64,000 nucleotides of DNA from Gnetum montanum (taxonomy: Eukaryota > Streptophyta > Gnetopsida > Gnetales > Gnetaceae), in assembly GCA_015680685.1 (NCBI GenBank), contig MNCI01021396.1:311508-375507 (forward strand), given 5' to 3'. This document shows, piece by piece, positions 37,758-48,626 of this stretch. Every line of letters starts with the position of its first letter. Position 1 is the stretch's first letter. The position numbers and the translations under genes were made by a program. The notes under the pieces were generated by a model, which had not been told where the DNA came from, did not search any database, and worked only from the letters and a program-made list of their open reading frames with translations.

Positions 37758-38230
37758 CAATGAGGTGTTAGCCTAGTGTTAAGGCTCTTTATTTATAAGC
37801 TTTGAGTTATGGGTTTGATTTTGATGGGCAATACTATGTAATAAAATTGTAAATTAACTTTATATCTTAGGTGTAAATATTGTTAAGAAAAGAGTTTTTA
37901 GCTCTAGCCCTCCTTCACCCCCACCTCTACCCCTAATGAGGTAAAACTCTTGATTTGGAAACTCTAAATTAGGGGTTCAATTCCAACACTAAGTTATAAA
38001 GTTATAATTAATATAATGAGGTGCTAGCTTCATGGTAACAATCATGATTTGAAATCTCCAAGTCATATGAGTTGCATATACAATTTAATTTGGGATCAAG
38101 GTAAATTGTTAGAACAATGAGGTGTTGGCCTAGTGGTATGAGTCTTGGCCTAGTAACCCTTGGTTAAAAGTTCAATTCTACCAAGTAACATTGACTTATA
38201 AACTTCCATAAATCTTGAGGTGTACTTATG
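37758..38230 (+). mobile_element. Cluster of four tRNA-derived SINE-like units
   Basis: Four direct units start with AATGAGGT at about 37759, 37936, 38015 and 38117. Unit 4 is clearest: A-box-like TGGCCTAGTGG followed about 45 bp later by B-box-like AAGTTCAATTCTA. Unit 1 has TAGCCTAGTG and GGGTTTGATTTTG. Unit 2 lost its A box but has GGGTTCAATTCCA. Unit 3 is weak. A and B boxes are the internal pol III promoter of tRNA genes. No unit would fold as a functional tRNA. Related units are at 23805, 42845 and 44095. Confidence 0.65.
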
Positions 38231-38539
38231 TTTCACTTATTTGAGGTTCCTACACTTAGCACAAATTCTTGAGGATTACTATGAAATTTTGAGTTTAGAA
38301 CTAACATTTAAATTACCTACCTATTCTAACAAATCAATTGGTTCTACCATACAATGCAAAATGATAGTATTCTTAAGAAGAAATTAAGTAGCGAAAAGCT
38401 GATTTTTTCTTTTTTGGATTATGAATTAGAATTCAGAATGGTCATGGGTAACATTGAAAAGAAATTCAATATTAGTTATATGATATGATTGTATGGCTAA
38501 AGTCTACATAAAAAATATTAGATTATTCATTCATAAAAT
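38231..38539. other. Unassigned sequence
   Basis: Nothing recognised; lies between the SINE-like cluster and the GC-richer island. Confidence 0.3.
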
Positions 38540-38561
38540 CTCGATGACCGCCGCTCACGGA

Positions 38562-38797
38562 TCAGCTTTTGACTTTGCAACCCTTTCCACTACATCTAAC
38601 TTTATTTTTCGATTGGCTTACCGACATGCTAACCCCTGGAAAGTTCCGTAATGTGAGGTATCTGCAGCCACCAACCGTGACTCCTGAGCGGCTGAGGGAT
38701 ACAGCTGCGGCCGATGAAGGTTTTGCAAAGATTTTATTCGCAGCTGAAGGTGACCAGAGATGCAAAATGAGAGAGACAGAGGTAGGGAGGAATCCAT
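38562..38797 (-). pseudogene. Possible transit-peptide exon (minus strand)
   Basis: A minus-strand frame without ATG reads an Ala/Ser/Arg-rich stretch (KPSSAAAVSLSRSGVTVGG) ending KNKVRCSGKG, the look of a plastid transit peptide with a VRC-type cleavage site. The nearest upstream ATG (38797, MDSSLPLSLS) is in another frame, so joining them needs a frameshift. Base composition here is richer in G+C and CpG than the flanks. It could be the first exon of a decayed plastid-targeted gene, or chance. No downstream exon was found. Confidence 0.25.
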
Positions 38798-38988
38798 AAT
38801 TGAAATGAATTATTAACTAGGGTCCACACAAGAACACAAGGCACGGACTAGGAAAGAAGCAGAGCTGAGGAAGGCAGGTTACGTTCAAGCTTTCAAATCA
38901 GAAAACTATTAATTCTTTGAAAAGCACTGTTAGAAGTTATTGCAGAGAAAGAGCGAGAGAGTTTGAGTTAGACAAGGAGAGAGCAGCC

Positions 38989-39262
38989 CACGTGGAATTG
39001 CACCAGAAGCAGCGTGGGTATGAGTCGATGTGCATGAACAATCACAATTCAAGAGGAGCAGCAGCAGCTTTATGAGCACTGTCTTATGTGTGGCCAGCCG
39101 CATCATCATTTGTCCATGGGTGGGCTACTTGCAGTTGATAATCCTGCTCGTTGCATTCTTGCCCACCATGATTTGCAGATTTCAAATCTCAGAATTCATC
39201 CACACTAGTCTTATCTATACCCACAACTGCCCAATCTGTATCTAGTAGCTCAGCTATATAAA
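38989..39262 (+). promoter_or_regulatory. Promoter-like region: G-box and TATA box
   Basis: A CACGTGG G-box lies at 38989-38995 and TATATAAAG at 39255-39263, followed by a C/T-rich stretch (CTTCTCTCGG) at the expected start. This is the best plus-strand promoter candidate in the window outside LTRs. A gene downstream is not proven. Confidence 0.4.
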
Positions 39263-39284
39263 GCCCCTGCCTTCTCTCGGTTTT

Positions 39285-40650
39285 CGTTAAGGTGGTTCCG
39301 CTTCTGGGTTTCAGCTTTGGGGCCGTGGCTTGGCACGATCCGGGGCTACTACTGAGAAGTTAAATCCCAGATTTGTGAAATGATATGTTATGTTTCTTGT
39401 TTCTGTGTTCCTTGTTTGGATATTCAAGAATGCTGAAGCTGTATTGGTTTGTTGTTATTGGTTAGATTTCAGTTTCATCAGCATCCTTTTCAGGGATTTT
39501 CCTTTTAAACAGAGGTTATCCACTGTGAAAAGGATGCAGGTCACAAATCTGCATTTTGTTTCTTTTTATTTTGGTTTGGTTTGTGGATTTGGACCGTGCC
39601 AAGCTGCGTGCACCTGAAACAGAAAACCCTCTCTTCCATTATTGGAGTGGTTGTTTTCAGTACTTGCAGATCATAGTCGTCGGAAGAGAAAAAGTGGTAA
39701 AGTGAACTAAATACGGATGGTGAAAAATATGCTTTATCGATAATGATGTTTTCAATCAATTACTTTGTATGAGTTTTCACTTTTTGCAATTTGGTTTTAG
39801 TTGCTTATAGCAGGATTGGTCTTTCTGTGATATGCGAACTATTTTATTGACTGGAAATCTGGTATTGTCAAGTCCATTCATCGAAGTTTGGATCATATCT
39901 TCAGTACAAAGTACTCAACAGTCAACATGCCGTTCAAACACGGCTCTTTGGCCTAAATCCAGCCCTACTAACCATATTTTGTTTATAAATCTCTTAAAAT
40001 TGAGATATATAAGAGATGAAGAAATATTGCAAAGTTAAACCTAAATTTATATATTTATTACAATTAATTTTACCCTCAAAGTAGGGTTTTTTTTCCAGGT
40101 TTTGCAGGCTTTCTGGTCAAATTACTGCCCACTCTCAAAAGACGCACATCAAAGCTATTATCTGTTGCAGCGGCAGAAGTTGCTTACACAATTTCCAGAA
40201 CTCGAGAGATTTTCTTAGTTTTTTATTTTATATCATATGGGTTCCACGAGGTTTAAGTGTTGAATCACGTGTCTATATTTGTTTTCCCACCGACGGAAAA
40301 CGTTAAAGAAACTAACACATTTCCAGTGAATCCGTGTTACTGTGTCACTGTTTTGCAACATGCAGACAGATCAGGAATTGGAAGATACCTTTCAACCAAA
40401 GTTAAGATAAGATTCACTTCGTAAGGCTTGAAGCTTTACAGCAACGAGAAGCTCATTTTGATACATTCATTTTCCCAAGCTTGTGCGTTATGCATGTGAT
40501 GTATATTTTTTCAGAAATTTATGGAAAAATATAAAGTCCGTACGGCAGCTGCCAAGCTTCAGGCTTCGTACTTAGAAATTACGTCAAAGTTATTTTTAGA
40601 GATCGTAAGCTACCCTACATGGGAAATGTGGTAAGATGTAGATGTTTTTG
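39285..40650 (+). other. GC-richer island with exon-like pieces
   Basis: Downstream of the TATA box are pieces that look transcribed: a GC-rich leader (39285-39360), a segment flanked by TTAGATTTCAG and GCAG|GTCACA near 39477-39540, and a segment after a polypyrimidine-AG at about 40100 that is open in two frames. No frame joins into a protein I recognise. It may be a decayed gene, a non-coding transcript or the edge of low-copy DNA. Confidence 0.3.
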
Positions 40651-40659
40651 TTAAACACG

Positions 40660-42500
40660 GTATATTTCATGATGTATCCATAGTTGTGAGTGACAATTTT
40701 ACTAAAATTTAAAACAGTTTTACTTTAATTTAATTAATATCATTCTATTAATTAATTGTCATTAAATCGAATTTTTAAGATAAAAATATAACATTGTAGC
40801 AAATTGTCTATATGATGTTTTTTAATTATATGCAATGCTGCCCTGCAACTTTGTTGAGTAGATATTTAACTTTTCTATATGTCTAAATAAAGGTTCAATT
40901 TCCATTAATAGTACAATTTAAATAAATCCGCTAATAATATCTCCGTTTAGGTGTTTATATCAATTTCTACAAAATGATAATAAATTTCAAATTTTTTCCC
41001 CGTAAATTAATTTTGTTTATGTTTGAAGATAAATTTTGTTGATGAAAAGATGTACCTATCACAACACACAAAAAGGAAAGTGGTGGCCACAGGGGGCTAA
41101 TCATTGGGTTGTTGAGGAGATTGATAGCATGGTGGCCATCCAGGTTTGAATTTGTTGGATGATTTAAATGAAATTGGTATAAACATTAAAGTCAAAGCAA
41201 AACTCATATGAGGGGGAAATGAATTTGATATTAAAGAAAGTAAAATTGTTAAAAAAAGCAAATCAATTAGTAAAAAAAAATATTGGAAAGTAGTTGTTTA
41301 AGTGTCTTAATTTTTAGTGGTATTCTAAATATTTTTATATTCAAATAAGATTTGAGAAACTTATATAAAACAAAATTACAAAATGAATGTAATAAAATAC
41401 AAAAGTTAATAAAGGATATCATCTAATCAATTATCCATGAAAGAAGTACTAAAAAGATTCAACTTTTTATGGGACTAAATTTGCAAACTCTAAGCTTGCT
41501 ATAAAATATCTTCATTCTCAATTTTAATGAATGACTTTAAAACTTCAGCCTCTTCAAATAATGCTTCACTTCCCTCTACCTTTTTGTCCTAGCCATGGAA
41601 TGACTTGGAGTCTCTCTAGAAAATTAAGATTGGTTAGTTAATTAAGGTTAATGTAATATTCTATCTTATAGGTGTGAGAAATTCATACATTCTTGGTTTA
41701 TGAATGACACTTTCATTTTTGGGTGACATACAAAAAACTATGTATGAAGGCACCAATCATTTTTTGTAGCTTTAGGCTTAATCATAAAGTATAATAGGAG
41801 TACACGTTATGCACTTCATAATAACTTCAAGGATGGTTATTTATTTTGTCAAAAATGTATTTGGAAATTCTGGTCTTGTCATGTCTTCATTCCCAAATGA
41901 TGTCCTTTTGTAACAAGTATTGTAATTATTATTATTAGAAGATCCTCAATAAAAGTATACATTATAATTATTGGCATGTCTCTTGAACAACCTTTGGAGA
42001 TTTGACTAGAGGTATTTATACTATAACTTAGAGGTCATGAAAACATAAAGTTGTGAAATCATAATGGCAAAAAACAAGAGTTAGATGAAGTAGGAAAGGA
42101 AGGGACATGACCACCCCTTCAGTAGGGTTTAAGCTTAACATTTTTGGTAATAATATATTATTTTTAAAGGATAGATATTGAAGGAAGATAACCATAGGAA
42201 CCATTAGAGCATTACCCATATATAATTATTAAATTTTAATTTCATTAATAATAAATTTCCTTTTTATTTCCTTCTATACTTTTTGTATCTTGTTTAATAT
42301 GCATAATATTGAATGTAACATATATTTATTTTTTATTATGATATTTGAGAATGAGTTATCACAATTCTTCTAATTACCTTAGTAAAACTCAATGAATACA
42401 TATAATTACTAAAATTAATTCCAAACTTGTAAGTTCAAAAGAAAATTTTTTAATGAATCTAAAACTAGAAACTAAAACTAAATTTTATTATGTCCATAGA
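40660..42500. other. Unassigned AT-rich sequence
   Basis: No gene or repeat recognised. Confidence 0.35.
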
Positions 42501-42539
42501 GACCCAAAAGGATCTATTGGAGAGAGGAAAAAGACAAAG

Positions 42540-42770
42540 CAAAATCTTTAAAGATATCATTTACAGTGTTTCCAAATGTTCTTAGCTATATATTAAATAA
42601 CTCAATAAAGTTATCGGCTATGATACTTCATTTTCTTCGAATATCTTTCATATACTAACATTGGAAAAGAATATGACTTTCATCTTCAATAGTGTTATTG
42701 TTACATAGTCTACAAAATCTTTCTTTACATGGAATTTTATACCATTTACTTTTCTAAATTCTAAAATAAT
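42540..42770 (-). mobile_element. LINE-like ORF2 3' remnant (antisense)
   Basis: The minus strand reads RFCRLCNNNTIEDESHILFQC followed by YMKDIR, matching the zinc-binding tail of non-LTR reverse transcriptases (C-x2-C...EDE.H.L..C..Y..IR). Only this end is readable. Confidence 0.5.
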
Positions 42771-42844
42771 GAAATTCTTTTTAACAAAGCTTAAAATTAC
42801 AACTAATGAAATGGCTTTATTCTTAATTCACAATTTAATGTTGC

Positions 42845-42917
42845 TTACCAAAATCAAACTTGTAACTTTGGGTTTCCAAGCTAATGCTCTTACCACTAAG
42901 GTAACATCTCATTACTA
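42845..42917 (-). mobile_element. tRNA-derived SINE-like unit (antisense)
   Basis: The minus strand has TTACCTTAGTGGTAAGAGC (A box) and AAGTTTGATTTTGG (B box) about 35 bp apart, like the units at 37758-38230. Confidence 0.6.
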
Positions 42918-43372
42918 AGAATATTTTACACTTCAAGCCTTTGGAGAGACTTCAAAAGATAAAATCAATGTATATTCAACACATTCATTACTCTAAATAT
43001 TTCATAAAGAGACTAGTTTAATTTTTTGTTCATCTAGAATTATGTTGCTAGGTAATGAAGCATGATTGAAATTGCTTTTACCATAATTACTTAAGCTTTT
43101 TATGTTCAAGGTTCTTCTAAATAACTATAGTCATTAAGTGGGGGGTGGTGGGTGGCAGTGGGGTTGTGAAGAAGACACTACTTGCATTTTTGTCAAGTAT
43201 CCATTAGGTTGCAAAGCATGAAAATACATAATTATTCTTTTTCCATAGTAGACATTTTCATAGAGAGATTAGTTCTATTTGTGAGTATTAGTGCATTTAG
43301 TTTTAGCAAGGTAGAAAATGACTCTATCTCCAATTACTATATGCACGACTATTTTTTAACTTTTATGAGTTC

Positions 43373-43393
43373 TTATTATTATTATTATTATTT
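43373..43393. repeat. (TTA)n microsatellite
   Basis: Seven uninterrupted TTA units. Confidence 0.9.
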
Positions 43394-43399
43394 AGTTAT

Positions 43400-44090
43400 G
43401 GTCTTATCTAGTGTTTCCATTACTCTATTGATTTAGTGTGTGGGCTTAAAAGGCCCAATTGAAATTGTAATCTAATTTTGGGAATCTTAATGAAATGGTT
43501 ATATGGTTTTTCTCAAATAAAATATACAAGTATAAAGTATAGTATAGATAACATATTTAAAGAACATGAGAAGAAAGACTATGCACATCAATAGACTTAT
43601 ATCAAGCCTAGTAGGTGCCTTTCCTCGACTTTTCAAAGGGTAAGTAATGTTCTATGTCCATTTTCTTTGATTTTTCAAAGAGTGATCTCTCTTCTAAATC
43701 TCCATTGATTTGTAGGGAGTAATCACTACTATCCTCTATACAATGTAAGAATGATTATTGAACATAAGAAACAAAATTATAAAACTAAATATATAAAAAT
43801 AAATCCTTGGTTAGCAATGAGTAGAAAATTTTGAAACCCTGTAGAATCACAATTGAATGTTAAAATCTCTATAATGGTTTTCATCATAAGAGTGCAAACT
43901 AAAAAAAAAAAGAGGATAGTTAAGTTGACTATAAACTCATGATTAAGTACCTTTAGTCATAATTTCTTAAGTGTAACTCTTAGCTATGTATGTAGCTAGC
44001 AACTTAATTCATAGGATCATTGAAGTTTGAGAAAAAAACATTTTATATAGTAAAAATTTAAGGTAAAAACTTTTCTAATATAAAAATTAA
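43400..44090. other. Unassigned sequence
   Basis: Nothing recognised. Confidence 0.3.
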
Positions 44091-44094
44091 AAGT

Positions 44095-44163
44095 TACTAG
44101 CATTGAATCCAAGTCCTTTATCTATAAAATTTACTATCTTACCACTAATCTAGAGACTAACGA
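44095..44163 (-). mobile_element. tRNA-derived SINE-like unit (antisense)
   Basis: The minus strand has TAGATTAGTGGTAAGA (A box) and GGATTCAATGC (B box). Confidence 0.5.
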
Positions 44164-44329
44164 ATGAATATCTTTTTAATAAATTTACTTTTATCTTATA
44201 TAAAGGTGGTGGAATGCTAGCATGACTTGTAGAGGATAAGACTACTTAGCAAGATGAGATTGAATATTCGATGTGACACAGAAATAATAGTGAAATTTTA
44301 GAAAACAAAAGTGCTAATTTATGGATTTA

Positions 44330-45060
44330 ATAAGAAAGATTATACTTTTCAACTAAATAATAAAAGACTTTAGATTATGGACACTTACAACTATTTAAGA
44401 GTATAATGCTCTTAAAATTATAAGCGGAAGCATTGTATATCAAAATGAGTTGCAAAAAAGATGATAGAACTTTTATATAATGAAGAAAAAATGTAGCAAT
44501 TATAATATTTGGACTTGGACAATACGAAAATATCTTTTTAAAATAAATGTCCAAACTAGAGTGCTTTCTAGATATGTAGTGTGGGCCCTAAGTCTTGAGC
44601 AAGAATTATGGAAAATGTAAAAAACTTTAGTAGTAGTACTTGTCAGATAAATTCAAGGTAAAAGATCAAGTTCCATATGCAATAATTTTATTAAAAGCTA
44701 ATTTGTTGTAATTGGAAGTAGAAGCAATATATTAGTTCTTAACATTTTACTTGAAAAATAAAAAATAGTAATAAGATTTGAGGAGAGATCATCCAAAAAT
44801 CTCAACAATGAGAATGTTTCCATAAAGGACAGTTATGGCTACAAAAATGGGGTATTTATAATATTGATGGAACAATAAATTCAAAACAAGCCTGAAAATA
44901 TGTTCTAAAGAAAGGTTTAGAGATATGGAATAATGAGGTGCATGAAGATAAAATATGTAAAGTGTGTTTACTAAAAGTGGTAGAAGATGAGCAACATGTA
45001 TTATTAAACTATTGAAGAATATTTTTCTCTAAGAGAAAATGATAAATATTAAGTTATTCT
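44330..45060 (+). mobile_element. LINE-like ORF2 3' remnant
   Basis: The plus strand near 44950-45015 reads KICKVCLLKVVEDEQHVLLN, the C-x2-C...EDE.H motif of the same RT tail as at 42540; the final Cys reads as Tyr. The preceding 600 bp are weakly coding. It may be a second copy of the same family in opposite orientation. Confidence 0.4.
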
Positions 45061-47390
45061 TTGTATCATCTATTCAAGCTACTAATGTTACTTCTAGGTA
45101 ATTATATAGAATATGTGTTCAAATTGCATGAATATTAGACACATCTATTATACTTAGGATTTATTGCTATTGATATATTTTCAAAAATTTCATTTGTCTA
45201 ACAAAACCTTTAGGTCTACAAAAATATAATAAAATATTAGTATTAATATCATTATTAAAATTTTATGTATCATAACTAAATTTGATAAAATCCTTTGATG
45301 TATTTCTAAAGCTTATTAGGTATAAAGAGCTCAATACTTATTCTAAAATACACTACTAAAATATTCTTGCTCATGTATAGAATAGAAGATAAATAAAATG
45401 ATAATTTTTTAGTAAACAAGCTATAATGAAACACAACCTTTCATGAAAGTCATGTCTTATCTTTACACCATATATAAGGAGGATAAACAATGATCCATGA
45501 AGATACACACTATATGAAGCATAGAACATAGTGAACATATATCATGAAATTCAAATATTAAAAAAACACATGAAGAAATTGATGAGAAGTATAGAAAATT
45601 TAAAGTAACATGAAGTAGTATGCAAGAGCAAACATAACATGTAAAACAAAGCATATATCATGAAGCATGAAGCATATATGTGGTAAAGGATGAGATTTGA
45701 ACTACAAATGTGAATAATGAGATCCATGTCATGGAAGTGCAAAATCATCCATAAATATGATTTGAATTAAAAAGAAATAATGTGTATTTCATAAATGAAG
45801 AAAAGATAAAGATGAAACACTTATTCTAAAAACACATATCGGAGAAATGACAAAGTTTGTAGAAAGGATAATGCTTATGGATCAAAATAATTAAGATAAA
45901 GTGTGTTATGAAAAAGAATACATAAAAGGAAGAAATTTTGTGTACATTGAAGAGTATGCTAGACCACACTAATCTAGTCTACAAATAGGTGGAAGACTCT
46001 AGGAGCAAGAGTATGAATCAAGTCCATTTGACTATAATAATTAACTAACCAATGAAATGGATGTTATATTTTCCTACCTATCTTAAGCTAAGAAGGTATT
46101 AAATTGGGTTAACTCTCTAGACCCTTGGTCATGACAATGTTCTAAGGATGAAATCAACATACAGATGTTAGTAAATCATTGAACGAAAACATTAAATGAG
46201 ATACAATAAAATATCATTATAACTATAAAAAAAGGAGATGTATGAGCCATGATTATGAAAAGTGATGTATAGGGCAAAACATATCATATGTTAAGATCAT
46301 AAATACATATATATTACAAGGACCAAACAAGAAAAAAAGTTAACATTATATTATAAAAAATTATACTAAAGATGAAATAACATTACTATGACATGAATAC
46401 TAATAATATAAAGTTACGTTACCAATAGAATGACTAGGAACACTATTTAAGCATGCTTTGAAGCCTAGCTATATGTACTTCACAGTACATATATCTCTTT
46501 CATGCAAGATGAGCCATATCTATGAATATAAAATATGAAGACATAAATCATAATGATAGCAACCTATCAATAAGAATATCAACTACTCTACTAATTAGTA
46601 AAATAGTAAATTAATGCTAAACCAGTATAGTGTAACATATAAAGTGTTTGAGTACATAGGAGTCCATAAAACATACATTCATGATAAATATTCAAAATTC
46701 ATAAAAATAATAACATCAATTAAAAAATCTCTTAAGTCTAGAAAAACATGAATAATAATAAAAAAGCCTCTAGGAATGAGACCCTTCAAGTCCTTTAGTA
46801 ATGCCATCACTTAAAATTTTAAAATATGTTAGTAACATAGAGTAATATTATTTAATATCTTTCATGATTAACCAAGGACAAGAACCATGGATTTGAGTCA
46901 CATTCGAGGGGATACTTCAACTTGCAAAATCACATGTTAGTAAACAATCCACAAGATATTAATCATGTACATAAAATTCTAGTTCTTAAAAGATAGAATG
47001 TATGCATAATTAAATAATTTCCTCCCTCATGACCAACCAACCAACCATGGAGACTATCACAAAACACACTCAGTGTATTATATGAGAAATAAATTTTCAT
47101 GAGTTCTTGATTTGGATTCCAAATTCATATCAAAACCTAATTATACTCATGAGACTTAGATTATTAGTTTTATTGGTCATCATGGTGTTTAACATCCTAC
47201 TATTTGAAAATCGCATCTAGTGTCAGAGGTATTAAGAATTCCCTCTAATATTCCAGAGGTACATAAAAGCTAGCAGAGGTCATAAAAATTACTCTATTTT
47301 ATGTGATGGGTTCCACAAAAAAAGCCTCCCTGATTTATCATAGTGGGGTTCAGTCAATAACTCTTCAAGTTGTCCACCATAAATTAGCTA
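45061..47390. other. Unassigned AT-rich sequence
   Basis: Long AT-rich stretch with many CATGAA and TATGAA words but no clear unit, gene or element. Confidence 0.35.
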
Positions 47391-47397
47391 ACAAAAC

Positions 47398-47534
47398 TAT
47401 TGACCTTTTGATATGTCAGAACCTTAAGAAAAATGGAGAACAAAGGATGTTTGTTGTGGATGTTGTATTTACATGACATGAACAAGAACTTCACATCATG
47501 AAAGAGGACTCAAGAAAGTGTGGCACTTCATAGG
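47398..47534 (+). mobile_element. Solo copia LTR, left part
   Basis: Starts TATTGACCTTTTGATATGTC, aligned with the starts of both LTRs of the element at 31289. Preceded by AAAAC, which reappears right after 55898. Interrupted at 47534 by the gypsy element. Confidence 0.85.
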
Positions 47535-47540
47535 TGATGA

Positions 47541-47672
47541 GATGCGATATCGCATGCACCGCGATATCGTGTATGCAATATCGTGGCCATTGCGATATCG
47601 CATCCCATGCGATATCATGTACACGATATCGCATCGTCCCCTACAATATCGCGTACACGATATCGCGATCTG
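47541..47672 (+). promoter_or_regulatory. GATATC palindrome cluster in U3
   Basis: Six GATATC palindromes, mostly within GCGATATCGC, and two CAATATCG variants fall in about 130 bp directly upstream of the TATA box. The 3' LTR keeps five at about 53987-54058. Confidence 0.85.
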
Positions 47673-47682
47673 TCGCCAAATC

Positions 47683-47690
47683 TATAAATA
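47683..47690 (+). promoter_or_regulatory. TATA box of gypsy LTR
   Basis: TCTATAAATAAGAGG is identical in the 3' LTR (54076-54083). Confidence 0.75.
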
Positions 47691-48608
47691 AGAGGTGGCA
47701 CTCCCCTCATTTCTCATCTTGGTCTAGAAGTAGGGAAACTCTGGCAGTTTGATCACTCCAGAGATAGATTATTTTCCATGTGCCCGCAGTAGGAGTCCTA
47801 GAGTGAATGGATCTTTATTCGAGCAACATTGTACCTGAACACAAGTTGTGTATGGAAATAAAGACGAACTTGATTGGATAAACCTTGCAATGCATGGAAT
47901 AGGATTTTATTTAAATGTTATTTATTGCTTTCCTAGAATGCGGTATGAGTATGACTTGATTACGAGCATCTAAGGATGTGTATAGTTAGTCAAGGAATGG
48001 ACTGCTCATCACATGCAATATGAGTACGACTTGATTACGAGCATCTTGTGTGACTACTTGGTAACCCAGTGGCATATCTAGGATCTACACTTGGTAATCC
48101 TAGTGGTAGTCATGCATGGCAAATGTATACAGTTAGTCAAGGAATCAACTACTCATCGCATGTAGACTAGATAGATTCTCTCAACCCTTTCCTCCTAGTT
48201 AGGTGCCTCAGTACGACCACTTCGAGCACGTGCGTTACATGTGGTGATCCCAGTAACGATTAGCATTTGGTAGCGATAGTTGCATAGTTCAGGGTGTGTA
48301 CGGTAAGTGGGAATGGATGTTAACGCTAGTTAATTTAGACTTCGTCCTTAGTTAGAGTTAGTTAGCTCTCTCAACCCTTCACCTTGATAGCATAGGAGAA
48401 AAACCATAAAAGACCATAAAAATCATATACCTCGGACTTACTTAACCATACACCGTGATAACAACAAGTAAGTCTGGGAAGACAACGAATGAGTAACCCC
48501 AAGTGTTCCATGGGGCATTTAGGCATTTACTCTGTGTAGTTTGACCGGATCACGCGTGCTACACTCGTTTCATATGGTTGAGTGTAGGGGTACCTCGCCA
48601 CTCATCAT

Positions 48609-48626
48609 TGGCGCTGTTGCCAGGGA
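48609..48626 (+). other. Primer-binding site, tRNA-Asp
   Basis: TGGCGCTGTTGCCAGGGA is close to the complement of the 3' end of plant tRNA-Asp (TGGCGCCGTTGCCGGGGA), two changes, two bases after the LTR. Confidence 0.85.

Larger units (their letters stand above)
47535..48607 (+). mobile_element. 5' LTR of gypsy element
   Basis: TG...CA ended, 1073 bp. U3 is only about 150 bp before the TATA box; R-U5 is about 900 bp. It has roughly 150 bp more than the 3' LTR in 47985-48135, where direct repeats (ACTTGATTACGAGCATCT and GTTAGTCAAGGAAT) flank the extra DNA. Confidence 0.92.

Noticed and set aside
37758-38230. Functional tRNA genes
   Set aside because: A and B boxes are recognisable, but no unit forms a complete cloverleaf with paired acceptor stem; they fit tRNA-derived SINE relics better.
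43138-43164. Second G-quadruplex candidate
   Set aside because: Only three separate G3+ runs with a G2 between; too weak to report.
44215-44290. Another SINE-like unit on the plus strand
   Set aside because: TGCTAGCATGAC and TTGAATATTCGA only loosely resemble A and B boxes and the distance is off.
47534-47752. 72-codon plus-strand ORF over the gypsy LTR start
   Set aside because: Its sequence is the translated GATATCGC palindromes and TATA region; it is a by-product of the repeat.
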